Of a stretch of DNA of 64,000 nucleotides, positions 1 to 7,959 are shown in pieces; the stretch's first letter is position 1, and each line of letters starts with the position of its first letter. The notes under the pieces were generated by a model. The model searched no databases, was not told where the DNA came from, and saw nothing but the letters and a program-made list of their open reading frames with translations. The position numbers and the translations under genes are program-made. This DNA comes from Planotetraspora phitsanulokensis (lineage in GTDB: Bacteria > Actinomycetota > Actinomycetes > Streptosporangiales > Streptosporangiaceae): contig NZ_BOOP01000025.1 in NCBI RefSeq assembly GCF_016863295.1, positions 110,065-174,064 on the forward strand, given 5' to 3'.

Positions 1-225
<225 letters not shown>

Positions 226-609
226 TTATGCGTTGATCATGCTGTGGGCGGCGTAGACGAGGTAGTCCCACAGCTGCTTCTCCTGCTCCGGAGGCAGGTC
301 CAGCGACTGTACGGCGTCGCCCATGTGCTTGAGCCACGCGTCCCGCTCGGGCTCCCCGATCACGAACGGGGCGTGCCGCATGCGCAGCCGGGGGTGGCCA
401 CGCTGCTGGCTGTAGTCGTTCGGGCCGCCCCAGTACTGGATGAGGAACATGCGCAGGCGCTCCTCTGCTCCGTCGAGGTCGTCCTCGGGGTAGAGGGGGC
501 GCAGCAGAGGATCTTCGACCACGCCTTCGTAGAACCGGTGGACCAGTCGCCGGAAGGTCTCCTCGCCACCGACGGCCTCGAAGAAGGAGGCGGTCTGCTC
601 GCTTGTCAC
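226..609 (-). CDS. glbO: Group II truncated haemoglobin
   Basis: The 127-residue product has the length of the truncated 2-over-2 haemoglobins. FYEGV at 26-30 carries the B10 Tyr (Tyr27), RMRHAPF places the proximal F8 His at 79, and the Trp at 92 (RDAWL) is the G8 Trp that marks group II (trHbO). Cytoplasmic haem proteins of this group bind O2 and NO, and are tied to respiration or nitrosative stress in actinobacteria. The start is GTG at 609. It lies between the GH13 gene and an MscS channel on the same strand, with gaps of 30-35 bases, so it could be co-transcribed with them. Confidence 0.9.
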   Translation of the reverse strand: MTSEQTASFFEAVGGEETFRRLVHRFYEGVVEDPLLRPLYPEDDLDGAEERLRMFLIQYWGGPNDYSQQRGHPRLRMRHAPFVIGEPERDAWLKHMGDAVQSLDLPPEQEKQLWDYLVYAAHSMINA

Positions 610-644
610 CGTTCAAGCCTAGGTCAGGCGGAGGCCAGGTCGGT

Positions 645-1685
645 TCACACGGTGGGGCTGGCGAACGCCAGGCCCTGCCGGTCGAACGCGTTCTTGATCC
701 GCAGGCGCAGCTCGCGGGCGACCGCCAGCCGGCTGGACGGAACCGTCTTGACACTGACGCGGAAGATGACCGCGGTGTCGGAGATCTGCTCCAGCCCGAA
801 CACCTGAGGCTCCTCGACGATGGCGACCTCCCGGTATTCGGGGTCGGCGTACATCTCGGCGGCGAGGTCCCTGAGCAGCTCGCGGATCGCCGAGACGTCG
901 GCGTCGTAGGGGACGGGGACGTCGACGAGTGCCCGGGACCAGCCCTGGGACTCGTTGCCAACGCGCGTGATCGTGCCGTTGCGTACGTACCACACCGTGC
1001 CGTCGGCGTCGCGGATGCGGGTGATGCGCAACGTGACCGCCTCGACGGTGCCCGTCGCCACCCCGGTGTCGATCACGTCGCCCACGCCGTACTGGTCTTC
1101 GAGCAGCATGAACATGCCGGCGATGAAGTCCTTGACCAGCTCCTGCGCGCCGAAGCCGACGGCCACGCCGATGATTCCGACGCTGGTCAGGAGGGGGGCC
1201 AGTTCGACCCCGAGCCTGGCCATGATCATCAGGGTGGCGGTGCCGAGGATGATGACCGAGGCGAGACTCCGCAGCACCGACCCCATGGTCTCGGCGCGCT
1301 GCCTGCGCCGCTCGGTGAGGATCGCCGAGGTGGTGTCGGCGCCGAGAAGGTTCTTGCCGCGCAGTCGCTCGGGGAGCACGCCCTCGCTCGCGTGGAGCGT
1401 GACCCTGGTGATCAGTCGGTGCGCCACGCTCCGCACGATGAGCGCGATGACCAGGATCAGCCCTAGGGCGAGGATGACATCCGTGACCCCGGCCACGAGG
1501 GGCACCCACGGCGGAAAGCCCTTGTCCGGGACCACCGCGTTGAGGATCGAGCAGAGGACGCCGTCACCGCTCTCGCAGGCCTTCGCCATGTTCTGAGCAG
1601 TCGTGGTGAAGTCGAACGGACCAGGCGACCCCGGGGGCGTTGTCGCGAGCGGCAACGGGGGCGACACGGTCGACAGCGGGAACAA
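645..1685 (-). CDS. Small-conductance mechanosensitive channel (MscS family)
   Basis: A 346-residue membrane protein. It has a short extracellular N-terminus, a first transmembrane helix near 62-85, a second near 138-158 and the pore helix TM3 near 162-192. TM3 shows the Gly/Ala-rich pattern GIIGVAVGFGAQELVKDFIAG and is followed by the beta domain (GDVI, TVEAVTLRITRIRD, NGTI). The family releases solutes on hypo-osmotic shock. The first available start is TTG at 1685, with a purine-rich stretch about nine bases upstream; the GTG at codon 7 is an alternative. It is shorter than the long multi-helix MscS relatives and has the minimal topology. Confidence 0.88.
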   Translation of the reverse strand: MFPLSTVSPPLPLATTPPGSPGPFDFTTTAQNMAKACESGDGVLCSILNAVVPDKGFPPWVPLVAGVTDVILALGLILVIALIVRSVAHRLITRVTLHASEGVLPERLRGKNLLGADTTSAILTERRRQRAETMGSVLRSLASVIILGTATLMIMARLGVELAPLLTSVGIIGVAVGFGAQELVKDFIAGMFMLLEDQYGVGDVIDTGVATGTVEAVTLRITRIRDADGTVWYVRNGTITRVGNESQGWSRALVDVPVPYDADVSAIRELLRDLAAEMYADPEYREVAIVEEPQVFGLEQISDTAVIFRVSVKTVPSSRLAVARELRLRIKNAFDRQGLAFASPTV

Positions 1686-2159
1686 TAGGTGGATCCCCCT
1701 CGGATCGGTTCGGCGACAGCAGCAGGCAGGGAAAACCTAACCCATGCTGCCGACCGAACCGGCCACCGTCACATCGCCGGGGAAGACGGAAGCGCCCATC
1801 GATCCGGGGCCGCGGAGGGCGGACCGGGAACGCTCCAGTGACGTGCGGCAGGGCTGGGACACGCACCCGGAAGCATGTCCCTGGCCGTTCTCCGAGGGGG
1901 GGATCCCCCCGATAGCCCTCCAGTCCGGCCTCGTCGGCCGTGCCGGACGGCAGTCTGGTGTGTACGGCCGGTCATGGGCGCCGCCCTTCGGGCCGGGGCG
2001 GCAGGTGCCGTACATGAGTCTGAGTGGTTGACGCGGAACCGGCGGGGTGCCACAACGTTCCGGTGGAACGCTCCGCACCGGGCACCCCACCGGCTCCGCG
2101 GAGCCGCGGTGGGGGCGGTGGGCCGGCGTGGCTGAGCGTCATCCGGCCCACCGCCTCTC
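1686..2159. other. Gene-free stretch with strong hairpins
   Basis: I found no convincing coding region here: the open frames on both strands are GC-driven and lack ribosome sites. The stretch does contain strong fold-back structures. A long imperfect stem at 2038-2051/2081-2095 encloses an inner hairpin, and a perfect 13-base-pair stem lies at 2114-2155. It separates the MscS gene from the hypothetical gene at 2160, both on the minus strand, so MscS probably has its own promoter here. Confidence 0.6.
2114..2155 (-). terminator. Hairpin terminator after the 2160 gene
   Basis: The arms GGCGGTGGGCCGG (2114-2126) and CCGGCCCACCGCC (2143-2155) are perfectly complementary over 13 base pairs with a 16-base loop. 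The hairpin begins five bases past the stop codon of the minus-strand gene that ends at 2160. There is no T-run, as is usual for actinobacterial terminators. Confidence 0.7.
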
Positions 2160-2420
2160 CTACTCGCTCACCGCGGCGAGCACACGGGCGACCTTGGTGG
2201 CCGCTCCCGCAGGATCGTCGGCCCGATGCATCCGCTCTCCCCAGGACCACCAGTAGTCGGCGGCCTGGCAGACCACGTTCTCGGTGAGGCTCGTCGCGTT
2301 CGGATTGATGACACGCACGTAGGCGCGCCCCGACGGTGCGCGCACGACACGCGCGCTCAGCCCTCGGGCATCGAGCTCGCCGACCAGTCGCTCCAGCCGC
2401 CGCACATCGTCCTCGCCCAC
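2160..2420 (-). CDS. Small hypothetical protein divergent from an XRE regulator
   Basis: An 86-residue cytoplasmic protein. I chose the GTG at 2420 because GGAGGAGG sits seven bases upstream; the ATG at 2504 would add 28 poorly conserved-looking residues. The C-terminal half reads VRVINPNATSLTENVVCQAA followed by DYWWSWGERM, a pattern I associate with small actinobacterial proteins encoded beside XRE regulators, but no biochemical function is known to me. It is transcribed away from the XRE-TPR gene at 2761, and the 340-base gap between them probably holds both promoters. It may be a partner or target of that regulator. Confidence 0.7.
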   Translation of the reverse strand: MGEDDVRRLERLVGELDARGLSARVVRAPSGRAYVRVINPNATSLTENVVCQAADYWWSWGERMHRADDPAGAATKVARVLAAVSE

Positions 2421-2760
2421 CTCGCGTCCTCCTCCGTCAATTTCGGCTTCGACCCGAATTGCACGGTTTGCAATCCTGCATCTTCGGCCTGGTGCGCCCA
2501 CCATGACTCACCGAACTGAATGGGTCAACGAGTGCAAGAGGGCCCTGTGGTGGAGGAAACCCCAAGTGGGTTGAAAGAAACCCCCTACCGGAGGACGATC
2601 CTTAGTCAGCACGTTCAGTCCTGGGTCTTTGCCGGATAACGCTTGGGCCATCATTATTAGGTAGGCGGAGCGCGACGTTCGTGTCACACTCCGTTAGTAG
2701 ATGAGGACCGGTCGGGACACGTGAGCGGCGAGCGCGGCCGGTCACGAGAGAGGGGCCGGA
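2421..2760. promoter_or_regulatory. Divergent promoter region between 2160 and 2761 genes
   Basis: This 340-base gap separates two divergent genes and has no credible coding region. It contains the inverted repeat listed at 2458-2474, close to the minus-strand gene. It is richer in A and T at 2630-2700 than the flanking genes, consistent with promoters. The XRE start at 2761 is preceded by GAGAGGGGCCGGA, a usable ribosome site. Confidence 0.5.
2458..2474. promoter_or_regulatory. Inverted repeat ATTGCA-N5-TGCAAT
   Basis: A perfect six-base inverted repeat with a five-base spacer, about 38 bases upstream of the GTG of the minus-strand gene at 2420. The core TGCACGGTTTGCA matches 12 of 13 bases of a second copy in front of the deoR-type gene (38830-38842). 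A regulator-binding site, perhaps for the adjacent XRE protein, is an inference. Confidence 0.4.
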
Positions 2761-4353
2761 ATGTCCGGCAGGCAGCACAGGGAGACGGAGATCGCCCGTC
2801 AGGTGCGGGCTCGCGGCCTCGCGGCCGGGCGCATCCTGGCCATGATCGCCGACGAGATCCATGAGGTGTGCGGACCGCAGTTCGGCACCACGAAGATCAA
2901 GTCGCATCGTCTCTCGAACGGCATCGCCCTCGCCGATGTGATCGAACAGGTGCGAGCCCTGTTCGAGAGGGACGGGAAACCCGCCCCCGGCATCGGTGAG
3001 ACTCTTCTGTCCGCGTACGAGTCGGGCATGAAGAGGCCTGGTCCCGAGTATCTTCACTACCTGTGTTCGGTCTACCGGGTCGAGCCGGCCGCTCTGGGAT
3101 TCGAGGGTCCCTGCATCTGCGGTCATCCCCACCTGGCGCCCGGCGCTCCCGGTGGTGCGGAGCCGAAAGAAGAACGACCCGACATTACCCCCGGGCTGCG
3201 TCAGCTACTGGTCCGCGAGGACGGCGGCTTTCCTCCCACCGACGGGGGCGAGGAGGACGAGAACGTGCTACGCAGGACGCTGTTGAAGCTTCTCGCCGGC
3301 GGTGCTGGTGTCACTGCCGGCGTCGGCATGGACAGCCAGTTGCTCGGCGCGGTCGAGAACGTGCGGCGGAAGATGGACGACACCATGGTGTCGGCGACCG
3401 TCTCCCCGGCGATGCTCGACCAGTGGGAGCAATCGACCACCGGCTTCGGCCGCCAATATATGAACACCCCGCCTCTGCGGCTGCTCTGCGACGTCCTGCT
3501 GGAGTTCTCCACGGTCCGCAAGGCCATGGAACGCCGCCAGCCCGTCGACGTGCAGGAGCGTCTGTGCCGGATGGCCGCCCAGCTCTCCGGACTGTGCGGG
3601 ATGATCATGATCGACCTCGGCGACCATCGCCTGGCACGATCGTTCTTCCGCACCGGGCGCACCGCGGCCGACGAGACCGGCGACCGCGCGCTGCGGGCCT
3701 GGGTCACCGCGCGTGAGGCGCTGGTGCCGCTCTACTACGGCGATCCACGCGAGGCGCTGTCGCTGGCCAAGAAGAGCCGCGACATGGCCGGGCACACGCC
3801 CTGTGCGGCCAGGACCATGGCGCCCGTCGTCGAGGCCAGGGCCCTGGCGATGCTGGCCGGCGCCAACGGGACACGGCAGGACGTGGTCGAGCAGGCGAAG
3901 CGGGCGCTGCACCGGGCCCGTCAGGCCTTCGCCCAGATGAGCACGGACGACCAGGAGGACGCGGCCTTCGGGTACACCGAGCGCCAGCTCTACTTCTACC
4001 AGGGCGACGTCCTGGTGAAGCTGGGCCAGACGCTGGAGGCCGACGTGGTCTTGGAGCAGGCGCTCGGCAAGTACTCCGGCGAGGACCTGCTCGACCAGAC
4101 GCTCATCCGGTTCGACCGCGCGATGTGCCGCTTCATCGAGGGCGACGTCGACGAGGCGCTGATCATGGCCACCGCGGCCGTCGACGCGTTCGAGTCCGAC
4201 GACTTCCCCCGGCTCGCCATGCGGCCGGCAGCCGATCTGATCAAGGCCATCCAGGCGAAGCACGGCGACCTGCCGCAACTGCAGGCCTTCCGTGACCGTC
4301 TCATTCCCACAGAGCCCAGCTCGTCGGCATCCGGCTTGGAAACAACCCTGTGA
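2761..4353 (+). CDS. XRE-family regulator with C-terminal TPR-like domain
   Basis: A 530-residue protein. Residues 1-115 form an XRE-type helix-turn-helix region with an atypical insertion: ARQVRARGLAAGRILAMIAD, then SAYESGMKRPGPEYLHYLCS. A linker with a CICGHPH motif follows near 117, then a small hydrophobic Gly/Ala-rich segment (LRRTLLKLLAGGAGVTAG) near 170, and finally a helical TPR-like region from about 210 to 515. Such proteins in actinobacteria are DNA-binding regulators whose helical half is thought to sense a ligand or partner. It is 21 bases upstream of the GNAT gene and probably forms an operon with it. No close functional analogue is recognised. Confidence 0.8.
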   Translation: MSGRQHRETEIARQVRARGLAAGRILAMIADEIHEVCGPQFGTTKIKSHRLSNGIALADVIEQVRALFERDGKPAPGIGETLLSAYESGMKRPGPEYLHYLCSVYRVEPAALGFEGPCICGHPHLAPGAPGGAEPKEERPDITPGLRQLLVREDGGFPPTDGGEEDENVLRRTLLKLLAGGAGVTAGVGMDSQLLGAVENVRRKMDDTMVSATVSPAMLDQWEQSTTGFGRQYMNTPPLRLLCDVLLEFSTVRKAMERRQPVDVQERLCRMAAQLSGLCGMIMIDLGDHRLARSFFRTGRTAADETGDRALRAWVTAREALVPLYYGDPREALSLAKKSRDMAGHTPCAARTMAPVVEARALAMLAGANGTRQDVVEQAKRALHRARQAFAQMSTDDQEDAAFGYTERQLYFYQGDVLVKLGQTLEADVVLEQALGKYSGEDLLDQTLIRFDRAMCRFIEGDVDEALIMATAAVDAFESDDFPRLAMRPAADLIKAIQAKHGDLPQLQAFRDRLIPTEPSSSASGLETTL

Positions 4354-4374
4354 CGGAAGTGTGAAGGGCGCGAC

Positions 4375-4878
4375 ATGGTGGCGGTCCTGAAGATCCGGCA
4401 GTACCGCTGGTCCGATCTCGACGCGGTGTGGACGCTGCATCAGATCGGCCTGGCCCAGGTGGGTCTGTTGCCGGGCGACGGCGTCTACTACGACGACGAC
4501 TTCCCGAGGATCAGCGAGGTCTACCTGGCCGACCGCGGCGATTTCCTCATCGGCGAGGTGGCCGGCTTCGGGATCGTCGCGATGGGCGGCCTGCGCCGGG
4601 TCGACGAGGAGACGGCCGAGATGTGCAGGCTCCGGGTGCATCCGGGCCATCAGCGCCGGGGCTACGGCGGCCAGATCATGGCGGCGCTGGAGCAGCGGGC
4701 CGGGCAGCTCGGCTACTCGCTGCTGCGCGGTGACACGACTCTCCAGCAGGTCGCCGCCGTGGAGCTCTACCGCAAGTCGGGCTGGCGTGAGCTCCGCCGC
4801 GAGGTTCGTGGGAACACTGTGGTGCTCTACGGCGAGAAACGACTGAATGCGGAGGTTCCGCGACTTTTCAACCGATAG
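4375..4878 (+). CDS. GNAT-family N-acetyltransferase
   Basis: A 167-residue GNAT protein. The acetyl-CoA binding motif A reads CRLRVHPGHQRRGYGGQIM near 84-102, with the Q/RxxGxG/A pyrophosphate loop, followed by the usual C-terminal LYRKSGWRE near 130-140. Members transfer acetyl groups to small amines or protein amines; the substrate is unknown. The ATG at 4375 has GAAGGG six bases upstream. The gene follows the XRE-TPR gene closely and precedes the peptide gene by 80 bases that hold a separate promoter. The context suggests a modifying or resistance enzyme for the peptide cassette, but that is speculation. Confidence 0.85.
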   Translation: MVAVLKIRQYRWSDLDAVWTLHQIGLAQVGLLPGDGVYYDDDFPRISEVYLADRGDFLIGEVAGFGIVAMGGLRRVDEETAEMCRLRVHPGHQRRGYGGQIMAALEQRAGQLGYSLLRGDTTLQQVAAVELYRKSGWRELRREVRGNTVVLYGEKRLNAEVPRLFNR

Positions 4879-4895
4879 ATAATGCCTCTGGGCTC

Positions 4896-4923
4896 TTGGC
4901 GGATGGCTGATTTGTACTAATAC
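4896..4923 (+). promoter_or_regulatory. Sigma70-type promoter of the 24-residue peptide gene
   Basis: TTGGCG (4896-4901) and TAATAC (4918-4923) are separated by 16 bases, a strong vegetative promoter match in an unusually AT-rich stretch for this genome. Transcription would start near 4930, about 30 bases before the peptide ATG at 4959. Confidence 0.65.
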
Positions 4924-4958
4924 TTGTGCCTTATCCGTTAAACGGGGAAAGAGGCATA

Positions 4959-5033
4959 ATGAAGAAGATCATTGTCCGCAAGCCCGGCACGATGAAGCTC
5001 ACGGGAACTTCGAGCGTCATCCACAAGGGGTGA
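4959..5033 (+). CDS. 24-residue peptide, coupled to the TPR gene
   Basis: A very short ORF that begins MKKIIVRKPG, continues TMKLTGTSS and ends VIHKG. Three features argue that it is real. It has a strong promoter of its own at 4896-4923. GGGAAAGAGG lies just upstream as a ribosome site. Its TGA overlaps the GTG of the TPR/NTPase gene in a GTGA junction. The peptide has a basic N-terminal half (Lys2, Lys3, Arg7, Lys8) and a Ser/Thr-rich tail without Cys. It lacks a signal peptide. The layout resembles a peptide precursor next to a processing, sensing or export factor. A modified peptide or signalling peptide is an inference; I do not recognise a named family. Confidence 0.65.
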   Translation: MKKIIVRKPGTMKLTGTSSVIHKG

Positions 5034-7030
5034 ACCTCCGCCACATCTGGGTTCGGGGGAACCTCTCCCGCGATCGCGTGGTGGCGCTCCGCTCCCTGGA
5101 GTTACCTGCCCCCCTGACGCCTGTGATCAACGGGCATCGACGGTTGCGCGGTCCGTATTCGATCGGCAGTGTCATCCTGCGCGAGCTCGTGCCGATCGCA
5201 TTGGAGCGTTCCCCTGACCTGGTGGCGCGGCACGACATCGAGATCCGCGCCGCCGCACCGGACCTTCGGCACCTGGTGCCCCCGCGACGCGAACCGATCG
5301 AGGCCCGCCTCTCCGAGAACGAACGGATTCTCGTGCCGGCTCCGCGCCGGACGTTGCGGATCGCCAACGGGCTCGCCGAGTTCATCCGCGACTGCCTGCC
5401 CGGACCACGCTCCCTGATCGTGGACAACCTGCATCAGGCGGATCCCACCGACCGTGAGTTGCTGGCCGTGCTCGCCCGCCGGGTGGGACGGCTCACGCTC
5501 GCGATGGGGTCCCCGGAGCAGCCCCTGGACGAGCCGGGTGAGCCGGTCGTGGTCGACGCCGTCCCTCAGGAGGGCACCTCCGGCGGCTCGCCCGAGGACT
5601 ATGTGGCCTCGGACGGCACCTCCGACGACTCTCCGGCCTACCAGGCGTATCTCGACCTTCCTCCGGATGAGCGGGCTCGCCTGCACGATCGGCGGGCGGC
5701 CGAGCTGACCGGCGAGTTCGCGCTGGGCGCCGTGCCGTACCACCTGGAGCACGGCAGCGACCCCGACGCCGCGGTGCGGGCGTTGTGGGAGGCGGTGGAC
5801 CACTGCGTCACCGAGGGCTTCCTGCACGCCGTCGCCGAGCTGGGCACGCGCGGCCTGCGCCTCGCGGAGAGCGGTTCCGACCTGTGGTGGCGGTTCACGC
5901 AGCGTACGGCGACCGCGCTGGGCGGGCTGGGCCGCCGCGACCGGGCCCTGGACCTCTACGAACAGGCCCGGCGCGAGAGCATGGACCCCGTCGTCCACGC
6001 GGCCTCCGCGTACGGCACGGCGATGCTGGACGCACGCCATCCCGACCCGGCCAAGCGGGACCTGGGCCGGGCCACCGGCTGGATCAACGAGGCCGTGGCG
6101 ATCTCGACGCTGCTGCACGACCGGCGGGAGCGGGCCTTCAAGCTCGGGTTCGACCAGAACGGCCGTGCGCTGATCGAGCTACGGCAGGGCCGGATCGAGT
6201 CGGCGCTCCAGCTCGTGGAGTCGGCGATCGACCTCGCGGATCGCGATCTGCCTGAGGACGCGCACCCGGTCCACCGCATGGTCCTGTTCGCCAACCGTGC
6301 CCAGTTGCTCGCGCGCACCGGCCGGGCCGAGGAGGCGCTGCGCGATCTCGACCGGGCCATCGCCATCGATCCCTCCTTCCCGGACCACTACCTCGACCGG
6401 GGCAATCTCCTGCTGGAGCTGGGCCGTCCGGACGACGCGCTGGCCGACTACGAGACCGCCATGCTGGTGAGCCCGCCGCTGCCCGAGGCGTACTACAACC
6501 GGGCCGAGCTGCGTCTGGCGGCCGGAGACCTGGAGGCGGCCAGAGCCGACCTCGATCATGTTCTGGATCTGGACCCGGGTTACCTCAACGCGTACGTGAA
6601 CCGCGCGGGGATCCTGGAGATGCTGGGCGAGCATGACGCGGCCCGCGAGGACGTGGCGGCGGGCCTGGCCCTCGATCCCGGGAACGCCCACCTGCACGGC
6701 GTCCTGGGCCAGCTGGAGACGGCGGCCGGCCGGTTCGCGGACGCGGGGAAGGCGTTCGACGCCGCGTTGCAGGCCGATCCCGGACTGGCGTCGGCCTGGG
6801 CCAACCGGGCGATCCTGAGGTACGAGACGGGCGACCCCGCCGGCGCCGTCGACGACCTCACCCGGGCGATCGAGCTGGGGGACGACCCCGCGCTCTACTT
6901 CAACCGGGCCACCGCCCTCGACGCCCTGGGGCGCGCGGAGGAGGCCGTGCTCGACCTGCGGCGGGCCCGCGATCTCGCACCCGGCGACCCCGACATCCGG
7001 GAGGCGCTCGAACGCCACACGGCCGGATGA
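5030..7030 (+). CDS. TPR-repeat protein with degenerate N-terminal NTPase-like domain
   Basis: A 666-residue protein starting at the GTG that overlaps the peptide stop codon. Residues 1-165 resemble the NTPase part of AAA_16/STAND proteins: HRRLRGPYSIGSVILREL is followed by SLIVDNLHQADPTDRELLAV, which looks like a Walker B region (IVDN), and then RVGRLTLAMGSPE. No Walker A loop (GxxxxGKS/T) is present, so nucleotide hydrolysis is doubtful. Residues 200-660 are helical repeats, with classical TPRs from about 415 onward (for example AEEALRDLDRAIAIDPSFPD and DALADYETAM). The likely role is a scaffold or sensor acting on the co-encoded peptide. Members like this are seen in actinobacteria, but their role is unknown to me. 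Confidence 0.75.
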   Translation: MNLRHIWVRGNLSRDRVVALRSLELPAPLTPVINGHRRLRGPYSIGSVILRELVPIALERSPDLVARHDIEIRAAAPDLRHLVPPRREPIEARLSENERILVPAPRRTLRIANGLAEFIRDCLPGPRSLIVDNLHQADPTDRELLAVLARRVGRLTLAMGSPEQPLDEPGEPVVVDAVPQEGTSGGSPEDYVASDGTSDDSPAYQAYLDLPPDERARLHDRRAAELTGEFALGAVPYHLEHGSDPDAAVRALWEAVDHCVTEGFLHAVAELGTRGLRLAESGSDLWWRFTQRTATALGGLGRRDRALDLYEQARRESMDPVVHAASAYGTAMLDARHPDPAKRDLGRATGWINEAVAISTLLHDRRERAFKLGFDQNGRALIELRQGRIESALQLVESAIDLADRDLPEDAHPVHRMVLFANRAQLLARTGRAEEALRDLDRAIAIDPSFPDHYLDRGNLLLELGRPDDALADYETAMLVSPPLPEAYYNRAELRLAAGDLEAARADLDHVLDLDPGYLNAYVNRAGILEMLGEHDAAREDVAAGLALDPGNAHLHGVLGQLETAAGRFADAGKAFDAALQADPGLASAWANRAILRYETGDPAGAVDDLTRAIELGDDPALYFNRATALDALGRAEEAVLDLRRARDLAPGDPDIREALERHTAG

Positions 7031-7110
7031 CCAAGGTCGCTCCCGGTCTTCGCGAGAGCTACCCCTAGGCTGGGTCGCGTCGAAACGCACCCCTCGCCGA
7101 GGACGAACGC

Positions 7111-7959
7111 ATGAGTGCTGAGTATGTGCTGACCCTGTCCTGCCCGGATCGCCCCGGAGTGGTCGCCGCCGTCTCCGGGATCCTGGCGGGACACGACTGC
7201 AATATCACCGAGAGCCAGCAGTTCGGGGACCCGATCGCGCAGCGTTTCTTCATGCGCGTGCAGTTCGTCAGCGGGCTGGGGCTCGACGAGCTCCGTACGG
7301 CCTTCGCCGCGCTCGCTCCGGAGTTCGGCATGGAGATCCAGCTGTTCGCCCGGGCCGTGAAGACGCGGGCGCTGGTGCTGGTCAGCAAGTTCGACCACTG
7401 CCTCAACGATCTTCTCTACCGGGTGCGCTCAGGTCTGCTGGCCGTCGACATCGTCGGGGTGGCCTCCAACCACCCGGACCTGCGGCCGCTGACCCAGTCG
7501 TACGGCGTCGACTACCACCACCTGCCGGTCACGCCCGACACCCGGGCGAAGCAGGAGGCCGAGATCCTCACCCTGGTCGACCACTACCAGGCCGACGTGG
7601 TGGTGCTCGCCCGTTACATGCAGGTGCTGTCCGACGACGTGTGCGCGAAGCTCGCCGGGCGGATGATCAACATCCACCACTCGTTCCTGCCGTCGTTCAA
7701 GGGCGCCAAGCCGTACCACCAGGCGCACGCGCGAGGCGTCAAGCTGATCGGCGCGACCGCCCACTACGTGACCTCGGACCTCGACGAGGGGCCGATCATC
7801 GAGCAGGAGGTCGCCCGGGTGAACCACACGCACTCCCCGGACGACCTCGTGGCGATGGGCCGTGACGTCGAGAGCCGGGCCCTGGCCAGGGCCGTCGGCT
7901 GGCACGCGGAGCACCGCGTGCTGCTCGACGGCCACAAGACGGTCATCTTCCCGCGCTGA
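7111..7959 (+). CDS. purU: Formyltetrahydrofolate deformylase
   Basis: A 282-residue enzyme that hydrolyses 10-formyl-tetrahydrofolate to formate and tetrahydrofolate, balancing the one-carbon pool and feeding PurT-type purine synthesis. Residues 5-80 form the ACT domain (LTLSCPDRPGVVAAVSGIL). Residues 85-282 form the formyl-transferase fold, with catalytic Asn187 and His189 in NIHHSFLPSFKGAKPYHQA and Asp225 in SDLDEGPII. Length and motifs are standard. The ATG at 7111 follows GAGGAC. A TAGGCT box 40 bases upstream could be its -10 element. Its last 17 bases overlap the convergent S9 peptidase gene. Confidence 0.95.
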   Translation: MSAEYVLTLSCPDRPGVVAAVSGILAGHDCNITESQQFGDPIAQRFFMRVQFVSGLGLDELRTAFAALAPEFGMEIQLFARAVKTRALVLVSKFDHCLNDLLYRVRSGLLAVDIVGVASNHPDLRPLTQSYGVDYHHLPVTPDTRAKQEAEILTLVDHYQADVVVLARYMQVLSDDVCAKLAGRMINIHHSFLPSFKGAKPYHQAHARGVKLIGATAHYVTSDLDEGPIIEQEVARVNHTHSPDDLVAMGRDVESRALARAVGWHAEHRVLLDGHKTVIFPR

